A DNA stretch of 49,579 nucleotides from a virus. The notes below the pieces were generated by a model. That model was not told the DNA's origin, searched no databases, and saw only the letters and a program-made list of their open reading frames with translations. Of this stretch, positions 1 to 6,462 are shown piece by piece. Both the position numbers and the translations under genes were made by a program. The stretch is taken from positions 1 through 49,579 of IMG/VR virus record IMGVR_UViG_3300043427_004031. One strand, 5' to 3'. The stretch's first letter is position 1; each line of letters starts with the position of its first letter.

Positions 1-1
1 G

Positions 2-52
2 GCTGCTTCAGGTTTCAAGGTTAAAGATCTTAAGGAACTAAATGAGCAATGA
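2..52 (+). CDS. C-terminal end of an upstream gene (truncated by window edge)
   Basis: An open frame runs from the window edge to a TGA at 50-52 and would encode the last 16 residues of an upstream protein (AASGFKVKDLKELNEQ). Its stop overlaps the start region of the next gene by about 11 bases, the usual arrangement in this window. Too little is present to assign a function. It could also be chance open frame, but the compact packing makes a real gene end likely. Confidence 0.5.
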   Translation, partial: AASGFKVKDLKELNEQ

Positions 53-770
53 AGATAGTGTAAAAAAACTAAAAGAAAAAATATCAAAGTATATAACAAA
101 TCTAACCCCAAAAGGCTCTAAGTATCCAATTGGGGTTGGTTGGTCTATATGGAACTCTTTTGAGATATCAAAAGAAGAAAGCCTAACTCTTTTTAATGAA
201 AAATCTTTTTATAGATTTATTTCTGCAAAAACAGGATCTATTTATGCTTTTAGGGCAGTAGTGCTTCATGCAGCATCTTTACATCCAGAGTTGGCAGTTG
301 AGATTTTATCTTCTGATAAGAAAAGCAATCTTTTTCCATATAAACAAACAGTAATATCAAATGGTTTATACGTCGATAAAATAGACCCCTCTATTTTTAA
401 AGATTATGATGCTGCGGCAAAGGTAGAATACATAAAGATTTGCTCCTCAGATGAGGTAGAAAGATTTTTAAAAGATCCCTCTGATAAGGTCCGCATGGAA
501 GCGTACCATAGAAGGGGGATGCTATCCTGCGCCGAGGAAATGTCGAAGGATAAGTCAGCAAAGATTAGGGCGGCAATATGTCAAGTTTTGCCACATAATC
601 ACCCAGCATTAGAAAATATGGTTAATGATAGATCTAAATGGGTTTTTTACTCAGTATTGAAAAAAGTAAATAAATCAAAGATTCCAATGATGCTAGGAAG
701 CAGGCATCTAAAAGAAAGCTTCGTTAATTCAATCCTTCAGAAAAGAATGAGTAATTTAGGAGAAAAATGA
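42..770 (+). CDS. Hypothetical protein with HEAT-like helical repeats
   Basis: A 242-residue soluble protein with no signal peptide or membrane segment. I do not recognise its family. The C-terminal half (about residues 140-220) contains three spaced segments of the form D-x-S-x-x-(V/I)-R-x-x-A (DPSDKVRMEA, DKSAKIRAAI, DRSKWVFYSV). These resemble the turn and second helix of HEAT/armadillo-type repeats, which usually serve as protein-binding scaffolds. The start ATG at 42 follows an AAGGA-type ribosome-binding site. The stop overlaps the next start as ATGA. A short stretch near 480-560 uses more G/C than the rest of the gene. The repeat reading is inference from spacing only. Confidence 0.8.
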   Translation: MSNEDSVKKLKEKISKYITNLTPKGSKYPIGVGWSIWNSFEISKEESLTLFNEKSFYRFISAKTGSIYAFRAVVLHAASLHPELAVEILSSDKKSNLFPYKQTVISNGLYVDKIDPSIFKDYDAAAKVEYIKICSSDEVERFLKDPSDKVRMEAYHRRGMLSCAEEMSKDKSAKIRAAICQVLPHNHPALENMVNDRSKWVFYSVLKKVNKSKIPMMLGSRHLKESFVNSILQKRMSNLGEK

Positions 771-946
771 GATACAACATCCGAGTAACTAACAAAGAAA
801 CAAAGACAGTATGGTATCACGATGGCCTTACAAAAGAGGAGATTGGATGGATACAGTGCAATAGCAATCTAGTTGTAGAGATTCGATCCGAATCACACGA
901 GCCACAGACAAGAGATTCTAGAGCACAGAGAGAAGACCAGGAGTAA
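767..946 (+). CDS. Small hypothetical protein, 59 residues
   Basis: ATG at 767 overlaps the upstream stop (ATGA), with GGAG at 759-762 as the ribosome-binding site, and the frame ends at TAA 944-946, three bases before the next start. The product begins MRYNIRVTNKETKTVWYHDG and ends in a charged, hydrophilic tail (SRAQREDQE). The first 40 residues alternate hydrophobic and polar residues as in a small beta sheet. No family is recognised. It fills exactly the gap between two genes and is translationally coupled to the upstream one, which supports it being real. Confidence 0.7.
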   Translation: MRYNIRVTNKETKTVWYHDGLTKEEIGWIQCNSNLVVEIRSESHEPQTRDSRAQREDQE

Positions 947-949
947 AAA

Positions 950-1498
950 ATGTTTCTTCTAATGGCCGGATTTGCTCTAGCTTATGAACCGGTTGAAGGA
1001 ATTAGCTTCCCAAATGAATCAGAGGTGGAAGAATATAACTTTTATCACAACATAGATCTTAAGTATAAAATATATAGACAGGCTAACTCTGGCTATTATG
1101 ATAATCTTATTTATGATGCAATTTATTCTTCTACATTAGCTTCATTTAAAGAAATCCGGTCATTAGGAGCAATTGATAAAAAGTGTGGAAAAGATGATTT
1201 TATTGAGATATATGAAATTTCAGAAAATCAGTTAAATGATCCATCTAGATTTCCTTCTCAATATATAGGTGGTGGTAAAACTGGCCGTGACTCACTTTGG
1301 GGATACTTTGATCCAAGGGCAAATGAGCCAGGATATAATGCAATAGTAATTACATCACATAATGATAAATCAAATTACAGAGTTATGGTGCATGAAATAG
1401 CCCACCATTGGTATTCTGAATTCTGTCTTGATAGGTTTACAAAAGTCAGTACAGAAGAGTTTGCAATTGCAATACAAGAAAAGGTAAGGTGGAAATAA
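950..1498 (+). CDS. Exported HExxH metallopeptidase-like protein, copy 1
   Basis: A 182-residue protein with a very short hydrophobic N-terminus (MFLLMAGFALA, then YEPVEG) that looks like a minimal signal peptide or membrane anchor with cleavage near residue 11. Near the C-terminus, at residues 148-152, it has HEIAH followed by HWYSEFCLD. HExxH is the zinc-binding and catalytic motif of many metallopeptidases. A downstream acidic residue (TEEFA, about 167-171) could be the third ligand. The next gene encodes a diverged paralogue with the same layout, so this is a tandem duplication. The protein is far smaller than typical exported peptidases, and the family is not recognised. Possible roles are cell-envelope degradation, processing of surface proteins, or superinfection exclusion; these are inference. 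Confidence 0.75.
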   Translation: MFLLMAGFALAYEPVEGISFPNESEVEEYNFYHNIDLKYKIYRQANSGYYDNLIYDAIYSSTLASFKEIRSLGAIDKKCGKDDFIEIYEISENQLNDPSRFPSQYIGGGKTGRDSLWGYFDPRANEPGYNAIVITSHNDKSNYRVMVHEIAHHWYSEFCLDRFTKVSTEEFAIAIQEKVRWK

Positions 1499-2052
1499 TG
1501 CTATATACTTTTCTTATATCATCTGCACTGGCTTATTATCCAGTTGATGAGATTAAATTTCAGGACTGGATTCAAAATGATGTAGTTAAGATTGGCGAAA
1601 AAAATACGGTACAATATTCTTTTCGTAGACAAGAAAAAACAGGATATTCTGTTTCCCTAACAAAAAGAGGAATATTAGTATCCTCTATTGCTAGCTTGAA
1701 AAAAATAAAAGAAATAAATTCAAATATAACACCGTGTAGAATAAATCAAAAAATAGAATTTTTTGAGGTTGGCTTTAACCAAATAAGCAGAGATAATCTT
1801 GTTCCAGCGGAACTTCCACTACAAGAAGATATGTTAGGTTATTTTGATCCTAGGCCTTCGGATAGTGGAGTTGATTCAATTGTTTTAACAAAAAATTCTC
1901 CATTTATAAACTTTCAGATAATAACCCATGAGGTTGCCCATCATTGGTATTCTTATTATTGTCTTGAAGAATATACCAATATGACATCTGAAGAATTTGC
2001 TCAAGAAATACAATTTTCCCTAAAGGAGTTTAATGACTATGAATATTACTGA
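1498..2052 (+). CDS. Exported HExxH metallopeptidase-like protein, copy 2
   Basis: A 184-residue paralogue of the preceding gene. I chose ATG 1498, which overlaps the upstream TAA as TAATG and sits after an AAGGT ribosome-binding stretch; a GTG at 1489 would add three residues. The N-terminus (MLYTFLISSALA, then YYPVDEI) is again a short signal-like hydrophobic segment. HEVAH at residues 144-148 is followed by HWYSYYCLEEY, matching HWYSEFCLDRF of copy 1, and both have GYFDPR about 45 residues earlier and EEFA after the motif. Conservation of the zinc motif in both copies, despite much divergence elsewhere, suggests both are active. The 3' end overlaps the next gene by 20 bases. Confidence 0.75.
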   Translation: MLYTFLISSALAYYPVDEIKFQDWIQNDVVKIGEKNTVQYSFRRQEKTGYSVSLTKRGILVSSIASLKKIKEINSNITPCRINQKIEFFEVGFNQISRDNLVPAELPLQEDMLGYFDPRPSDSGVDSIVLTKNSPFINFQIITHEVAHHWYSYYCLEEYTNMTSEEFAQEIQFSLKEFNDYEYY

Positions 2053-3109
2053 AGCTCTAGCATTTGATGATGTACTTTTGGTACCAACATTTACAGAAGT
2101 AAGATCGAGATCTATTCCAAATCTTGATACCGAGATTGCTGGAGTAAAGATGTCACTACCAATGATTTCTTCTCCAATGGATACTGTGACTGAATCTGCT
2201 ATGGCAATAGCAATTGGCCTTGCAGGCGGAATGGGAGTTATTCATCGGTTTATGTCAACTTCAGAGCAAATCGATAATATTCGCTCTATTGTAAGAGCAG
2301 AAGATGCGAACAAAAGAGAGATTCCAAAGGTTGCTGCAGTTGGACTTGGAAAAGATGAGGTAGCAAGATTTAAAGAGCTTTGGGCATCTGTTCCGCTTGA
2401 TGCAGTTCTTGTTGATGTTGCAAATGGTCATTCATCTTATATGGCAGATGGGCTTGGAAAAATAAAGGATATTGCACCAGATGTGAATATAATCGCAGGA
2501 AATGTTGCAACAGGAGAGGGCTTTCATTTTCTTGCAACCACAGGAATGGTAAATGCAGTAAGAGTCGGCATAGGATCAGGAAGTATCTGCTCTACCAGAA
2601 TTCAGACAGGATTTGGTGTACCACTTCTTCATTCTATAATGCAGTGCCTATATATGAGAAATGCAGTTTATAACCACAGAAAAATAGCAATTATAGCAGA
2701 TGGTGGTATTCGCTATCCATCGGATGTTGTTAAGTCAATTGCTGCTGGTGCTGACGCTGTAATGTGCGGAAGTCTTTTTGCTGCTACCGACGAGACACCG
2801 GGAGCCTCCATCCACGATGAAAATGCCGGCATAACATACAAGGTCTATCGAGGCATGGCATCAGCAGAAGTTCAGAGAGATCATCGAGGAGGCTTAAAGC
2901 CATTAACCTGTGCAGAAGGAGTATCCACTAGAATTCCAGCAAAAGGATCAGTAACTCCAATACTAGAAGAATTTGCTGGAGGTCTAAGATCTGGAATGAC
3001 TTATGCTAATGCAACAAGTCTTGAAGAGCTTAGAAGAAACTCTAAGTTTATAAGAATAACCCACGCTGGACTCCTTGAGTCTCATGCTTTTGGAACAAGG
3101 AAGGTATAA
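2033..3109 (+). CDS. IMP dehydrogenase / GMP reductase family enzyme
   Basis: A 358-residue (beta/alpha)8-barrel purine enzyme. The active-site loop GIGSGSICSTR places the catalytic cysteine at residue 186. The phosphate-binding segment IADGGIR and the following AAGADAVMCGSLFA are typical of GuaB and GuaC. IMP dehydrogenase makes XMP for GTP synthesis; GMP reductase makes IMP from GMP. There is no CBS pair and the length matches GuaC. The flap (YRGMAS to RIPAKG) also has the short GuaC-like length and lacks the Arg-Tyr dyad of IMP dehydrogenases. The C-terminal GGLRSGMTYANA and RITHAGLLESHAFG are GuaB-like. The reaction direction is therefore undecided. AAAGGAG at 2022-2028 supports ATG 2033. 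Confidence 0.9.
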   Translation: MTMNITEALAFDDVLLVPTFTEVRSRSIPNLDTEIAGVKMSLPMISSPMDTVTESAMAIAIGLAGGMGVIHRFMSTSEQIDNIRSIVRAEDANKREIPKVAAVGLGKDEVARFKELWASVPLDAVLVDVANGHSSYMADGLGKIKDIAPDVNIIAGNVATGEGFHFLATTGMVNAVRVGIGSGSICSTRIQTGFGVPLLHSIMQCLYMRNAVYNHRKIAIIADGGIRYPSDVVKSIAAGADAVMCGSLFAATDETPGASIHDENAGITYKVYRGMASAEVQRDHRGGLKPLTCAEGVSTRIPAKGSVTPILEEFAGGLRSGMTYANATSLEELRRNSKFIRITHAGLLESHAFGTRKV

Positions 3110-3399
3110 TGAGCGACAAAATAAACGAAACAATAAAATCAGTAATAGAGCTTAAAAGTGGTATAGGTCTCTTTTCAAGAGAGCTTGAAAAGATTCACTC
3201 TCAACTTGAAGAGCTTAAGTCTATCTTGGCAGCAAAACAGGCCGATCCAACTACACAAGAGCAGCAGGTATCAAAGCCTACGCCCATACAGAAAAAGACC
3301 CTTGTAGTCAGAAGGGAAGACCAGGAGGAAGTCGAGATTTTAGACAACAAAGGATACCAGATTCATGTCGTTGGGTTAGGCGTTCAGAAGTTAGAATAA
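3109..3399 (+). CDS. Small coiled-coil hypothetical protein
   Basis: A 96-residue protein whose start overlaps the upstream stop by one base (TAATG), so it is probably co-translated with the purine enzyme. Residues 5-45 are a heptad-like helix (IKSVIELKSGIGLFSREL, then LEELKSILA). A Gln/Pro-rich linker follows, and the C-terminal 30 residues are beta-prone (EVEILDNKGYQIHVVGLGV). It resembles small phage accessory proteins but no family is recognised. The gene ends immediately before the long structured gap at 3400-3605. Confidence 0.7.
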   Translation: MSDKINETIKSVIELKSGIGLFSRELEKIHSQLEELKSILAAKQADPTTQEQQVSKPTPIQKKTLVVRREDQEEVEILDNKGYQIHVVGLGVQKLE

Positions 3400-3417
3400 A
3401 GTTTTTTAGAATGGCAC

Positions 3418-3445
3418 TTGACCTCTGCGGTTCGGTGCCTATATT
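3418..3445 (+). promoter_or_regulatory. Sigma-70-like promoter upstream of the coiled-coil/MoxR region
   Basis: TTGACC at 3418-3423 and TATATT at 3440-3445 are separated by 16 bases, close to the bacterial housekeeping consensus. This is the best two-box promoter in the window and precedes about 150 bases of structured leader before the ATG at 3606. Confidence 0.5.
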
Positions 3446-3502
3446 CATAATGTCGCCAGCCGGAATGGGTAAGGCGAATGACTCAACGGCAAAAAGAAAG
3501 CC

Positions 3503-3536
3503 GATTTAAAAAATAAAAGATTGGATTTAAAAAATA
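3503..3536 (+). repeat. 13-bp direct repeat in leader
   Basis: GATTTAAAAAATA occurs at 3503-3515 and again at 3524-3536, with starts 21 bases apart (two helical turns), between the promoter and the GC-rich hairpin region. It could be a protein-binding pair or an AT-rich unstructured spacer. No function is known. Confidence 0.6.
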
Positions 3537-3537
3537 G

Positions 3538-3605
3538 GTTGCCGCTCACCGCTAGGTGGTTAAGCTATAGGGGCGGGCGGCAAGGTGGCCCACAAAGGAG
3601 GACGG
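3538..3605 (+). promoter_or_regulatory. Structured 5' leader before the coiled-coil gene
   Basis: The sequence is GC-rich against an AT-rich background. An outer stem TTGCCGC / GCGGCAA encloses an inner hairpin CACC-gcta-GGTG, and the ribosome-binding site GGAGGA (3597-3602) follows directly. A further weak stem (TCGCC / GGCGA) lies upstream near 3453-3477. It does not match a riboswitch consensus I know. It may control translation of the downstream gene or stabilise the mRNA. Confidence 0.45.
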
Positions 3606-3917
3606 ATGGACAATTCACAATTTCTTTTTCTTAGAAATGCTTTAGATGATATTTACCGAAAGCTATCAAATGTAGAGGCAGAAGTTCAGGCACTAAGAGC
3701 AGATGTTTCTTCTCTTAGCGTTAGACAGACAACCGGGGAGAATACAACAGATGGTCTAAGAGCAGAATATGAGGAATTCAAGGCACAATGGGATTCTGAG
3801 TCGCCAGATGTTCAGTCACTTAAGGATAATCTCCTTAAGCTAAGAGCCTCTCTCGCTTCGTTGGGCAGCTTAAATGAGGCTCTACAAAATGCAGAGAGCG
3901 TCGGTTCAGAAAAGTGA
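3606..3917 (+). CDS. Small coiled-coil hypothetical protein upstream of MoxR ATPase
   Basis: A 103-residue acidic, helical protein. I chose ATG 3606 because GGAGGA lies six bases upstream at 3597-3602; a GTG at 3585 would add seven residues but has no comparable site. Residues 5-45 (FLFLRNALDDIYRKLSNVEA, then VQALRADVSSL) and 60-103 form two heptad-rich helices joined by a Thr/Gly-rich linker, so an antiparallel coiled-coil or oligomer is likely. It sits between two structured non-coding leaders directly upstream of the MoxR-VWA pair and may be part of the same transcript. No family is recognised. Its general form resembles the small coiled-coil protein at 3109. Confidence 0.75.
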   Translation: MDNSQFLFLRNALDDIYRKLSNVEAEVQALRADVSSLSVRQTTGENTTDGLRAEYEEFKAQWDSESPDVQSLKDNLLKLRASLASLGSLNEALQNAESVGSEK

Positions 3918-4076
3918 TAGATGGGCAAATTCAAAAAATCTAAAAATCGCACCCATCTATGATATAGGGTTGCCGTGGCGAGGTTGCCACGGTACGGAAA
4001 CGGGGAAAGCCCCATAGCAGTCAATAGTCAACAATCGTTCTAACTCAATAATCGCAACTACCGGAGTAAAAAAATC
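3917..4076 (+). promoter_or_regulatory. Structured leader of the MoxR-like ATPase gene
   Basis: This 160-base gap contains three perfect stems in series. ATAGATGGG (3917-3925) pairs with CCCATCTAT (3952-3960) over a 26-base loop. CCGTGGC (3973-3979) pairs with GCCACGG (3986-3992) over six bases. GGGG (4002-4005) pairs with CCCC (4010-4013) over AAAG. None has a T-run, so they are not terminators. GGAG at about 4063-4066 serves the ATG at 4077. It shares the motif ATAGG(G)TTGCCG with the leader near 3534. No known riboswitch consensus is recognised. Confidence 0.5.
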
Positions 4077-5141
4077 ATGAACGTTTCTCATACCAAGCGT
4101 GTTCTTCGTGAAATGCCAATCGACAAGTCCATCATGCTTCGCGCAAAGCACGGTGTTGGCAAGTCCTCTGTAATCAAGCAGGCTGCCGCCGATCAGGGTG
4201 TCGCCTTCTTCGATGTTCGCCTTTCTCAGTGTGAGGTTGGTGATATTAAGGGTCTGCCTCACCTTGATACCGAGAAGGGTATCACCACCTTCCTCAAGCC
4301 TTACTGGTGGCCTCGCGATCCTCAGAGCAAGGGTATTCTCTTCTTTGACGAGCTTAACCGCGCCAGCAAGGACGTTCTTCAGGCAGTATTCGAGATCTGC
4401 CTTGACCGTCGCCTTGACGGTGAGAGGCTTCCCGATGGTTGGCGTGTCGTAGCGGCAGTTAACGCCGATGATGACTACGATGTTGTCGAGATGGACCCCG
4501 CTCTTCTTGACCGTTGGTTTATGATCGATTTCGATCCTACTCCAAAGGAATGGATTGATTGGGCACGTTCCGCGAAGGTTCATCCTGCCGTTGTAGAGTT
4601 TGTTGCTCGCAATCAGAACCTTCTTGATCCACCAGTCGGTAACATCGAGTCTGGTCGCGTCTATCCTTCTCGTCGTTCTTGGTCTGCTCTTTCCGATACC
4701 ATCATCGCTATGAATCTCACCGATGATACGGATGGTATGGTAACTCAGATCGCTAAGGGCTGGGTTGGTCGAGAGGTCGCAGTTATGTTCCAGAAGTTCA
4801 TGACTAACGAATTCTCTCAGCTTAAGGCAGCAGATGTTCTTGACAAGTTTGAGGAAATGGAGCCAAAGATCGAGGCTGCTTGCTCAGACATTGAGGTAAT
4901 CGCTGCACTCGCTAACTCCATCATTGACGAGGTTGCAGGTCGCTCTGCCGCTAAGATGAAGGAGAAGCAGACAGAGGCTCTTAAGAAGTTCTTTGGCATG
5001 GTTCCAAAGGATGTTGCTTCTAACCTCTGGACTTCTCTCCTCTCCAATCCAAAGACAAAGAAGATCGTTATGCCTTGGCAGTCCGATGCAGATTTCTGCG
5101 AGGTTCTCCGCAAGGTATACGGTATCGACTCTAAGAACTAG
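4077..5141 (+). CDS. MoxR-like AAA+ ATPase
   Basis: A 354-residue AAA+ ATPase of the MoxR type. Walker A is at residues 26-31 (GVGKSS), Walker B at about 86-92 (GILFFDE, followed by LNRA), and a sensor-like AAVNADDD follows at about 125-132. LLDRWFMIDF matches the arginine-finger region. MoxR ATPases act as chaperone-like remodelling machines with a partner carrying a VWA domain, and the next gene encodes exactly such a partner. Base and codon use differ from the window: arginine is mostly CGT/CGC and third positions are often C or G, while the neighbours use AGA. That suggests either selection for high expression or recent transfer. A strong terminator follows the gene, so the partner may have separate control. 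Confidence 0.88.
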   Translation: MNVSHTKRVLREMPIDKSIMLRAKHGVGKSSVIKQAAADQGVAFFDVRLSQCEVGDIKGLPHLDTEKGITTFLKPYWWPRDPQSKGILFFDELNRASKDVLQAVFEICLDRRLDGERLPDGWRVVAAVNADDDYDVVEMDPALLDRWFMIDFDPTPKEWIDWARSAKVHPAVVEFVARNQNLLDPPVGNIESGRVYPSRRSWSALSDTIIAMNLTDDTDGMVTQIAKGWVGREVAVMFQKFMTNEFSQLKAADVLDKFEEMEPKIEAACSDIEVIAALANSIIDEVAGRSAAKMKEKQTEALKKFFGMVPKDVASNLWTSLLSNPKTKKIVMPWQSDADFCEVLRKVYGIDSKN

Positions 5142-5152
5142 GGTCTACCCTT

Positions 5153-5194
5153 AATAAGAGGGGGAGGCGTCCCCTCCCCCTCTTATTCTTTTTT
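5153..5194 (+). terminator. Strong intrinsic terminator between MoxR and VWA genes
   Basis: A perfect 15-bp stem, AATAAGAGGGGGAGG at 5153-5167 with its complement at 5173-5187, has a five-base loop and is followed by CTTTTTT. It is the longest perfect stem in the window. It lies between two genes expected to work together, so it may set their expression ratio by partial read-through. Confidence 0.9.
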
Positions 5195-5224
5195 ACACAA
5201 CACCAATCTTTCCAAGGAGAAATT

Positions 5225-6370
5225 ATGTCGTATGATCGTGCTGCGCGTGACAGTCTTGAATCCGCAATCTCCACTCTTGTTCTTCTCTATCCTCTTTACG
5301 GTACTGTGTTCCTCTATCTGAACAAGATCGAGCGAAAGGACTTGCCAACAATGGCAGTCGGCACTACTCGTCGTGTTGACCTCGCTCTTTACTACAACCC
5401 AGACTTTGTGAAGAAGATGACTTACACTCAGCTTCGTGCAGTCCTTAAGCATGAGGCTCTCCACGTTCTTCTTCACCATATCTCTCGTAATCAATACTTC
5501 AACTACAACATGAAGGGCTACAATTACGCAGCAGATATGGCAATCAACTGTCATATCGAGGGTCTGCCAGAAGGTGCCCTCTATCCTAAGAACTTCCAGC
5601 TTCCAGATAACGAGTCCTCTGAGTGGTACTACGAGAAGCTTAAGAAGGAAGAGGAAGAGAAGGGAGAAGGTGCCCTTGAAGGCAAGGGAGAGCTTGTAGA
5701 CGACCACGAAATGTGGGGTGAGTGCGACGACGATATTATCAAGGAGAAGGTCCGTAATATCGCAGAGCAAGCTATTAAGGAGCAGGAGAAGAAGGGCTGG
5801 GGAGATATTTCCGGTAACCTTGCTCAGCAGATCATCGCTGCAAACAAGCCTGTGGTAAATTGGAAGCGTGAGGTTCGTTACTTCATCAATCAGATTATCA
5901 TGATGGGTCGAAAGTCAACCCGTATGCGTCCTAACCGTCGCTTCGGCTACAAAGACCCAGGCTCTAAGCGAGATTACACCAGCAAGATTCTTGTTGCGAT
6001 TGATACCTCTGGCTCTGTATCCGATCAAGAGCTAGAATACTTCCTTCAGGAATTGAACGGTATGATCTCCCATGTCAAGGTGGACTTGCTTCAGTTTGAC
6101 CATGAGATCAAGTCTGACCCGAAGCCATTTGAGAAGAAGGTAAAGAGGCTTGGCATAGTCGGTCGAGGTGGCACAAATGTCGATCCCGTTCTCCGAATGG
6201 CAGACGAAAAGCATTACGATGGTCTAATCGTAATGACCGATGGTGGCTTCGGTATCGGTGTTCCAAAGCCAAAGTGCCGCGTAATGTGGTGTGGTGTTAA
6301 GGCTAACGAGCATCACTTCAATCACATTACCTTCGGCAAGAAGGTAATGATCGAACAGAAGAAGAAGTAA
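5225..6370 (+). CDS. Metallopeptidase-like / VWA domain protein (DUF2201-like), MoxR partner
   Basis: A 381-residue two-domain protein. The N-terminal half carries HEALH at residues 76-80, followed by a YAADMAIN helix, as in the putative zinc-peptidase domain linked to VWA proteins of the DUF2201 type. An acidic linker (about 135-175) follows. The C-terminal third is a VWA-like domain with a metal-ion-dependent adhesion site starting at D260 (DTSGS), then a conserved GRGGTNVDP and a late MTDGG strand. Such proteins pair with MoxR ATPases in bacteria and were proposed to act in protein remodelling or conflict systems. Codon use is GC-richer than most of the window, as in the ATPase gene, which supports shared origin or shared selection. 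AAGGAGAA precedes ATG 5225. Confidence 0.85.
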   Translation: MSYDRAARDSLESAISTLVLLYPLYGTVFLYLNKIERKDLPTMAVGTTRRVDLALYYNPDFVKKMTYTQLRAVLKHEALHVLLHHISRNQYFNYNMKGYNYAADMAINCHIEGLPEGALYPKNFQLPDNESSEWYYEKLKKEEEEKGEGALEGKGELVDDHEMWGECDDDIIKEKVRNIAEQAIKEQEKKGWGDISGNLAQQIIAANKPVVNWKREVRYFINQIIMMGRKSTRMRPNRRFGYKDPGSKRDYTSKILVAIDTSGSVSDQELEYFLQELNGMISHVKVDLLQFDHEIKSDPKPFEKKVKRLGIVGRGGTNVDPVLRMADEKHYDGLIVMTDGGFGIGVPKPKCRVMWCGVKANEHHFNHITFGKKVMIEQKKK

Positions 6371-6379
6371 GCCAAAAAC

Positions 6380-6414
6380 TAGCCGGGCAGGTTAAAATCT
6401 TCCCGGCTATTTTT
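6380..6414 (+). terminator. Intrinsic terminator after the VWA gene
   Basis: TAGCCGGG (6380-6387) pairs with CCCGGCTA (6402-6409) over a 14-base loop and is followed by five T residues. It closes the MoxR-VWA region. Confidence 0.88.
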
Positions 6415-6440
6415 GTATCTATTAAAAGTCAAAAAATTAA

Positions 6441-6447
6441 GTATTAT
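6441..6447 (+). promoter_or_regulatory. Candidate -10 box (GTATTAT) for the M16 peptidase gene
   Basis: GTATTAT lies 15 bases before ATG 6463, just after a terminator and before an AGGGAG ribosome-binding site. No convincing -35 is seen. It belongs to the recurring G-preceded -10 family in this window. Confidence 0.45.
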
Positions 6448-6462
6448 CCTTAGGGAGTCAAA

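Noticed and set aside
950-2052. One gene broken by a frameshift
   Set aside because: The two frames each carry a full HExxH motif and their own signal-like N-terminus, so they are tandem paralogues and not two halves of one gene.
3400-3605. tRNA or known riboswitch in the structured leaders (also 3917-4076)
   Set aside because: No cloverleaf with anticodon and T-loop is found, and the stems do not match riboswitch consensuses that I know. Reported only as structured leaders.
3957-4583. Long reverse-strand open frame opposite the MoxR gene (208 residues)
   Set aside because: It is antisense to a gene with clear AAA+ motifs. GC-rich codons there lower stop frequency, and the translation shows no known domain and no ribosome-binding site.
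5183-5770. Reverse-strand open frame opposite the VWA gene (195 residues)
   Set aside because: Antisense shadow of a recognised gene. It starts within the partner's coding region, and its product is low-complexity and hydrophobic without a family.
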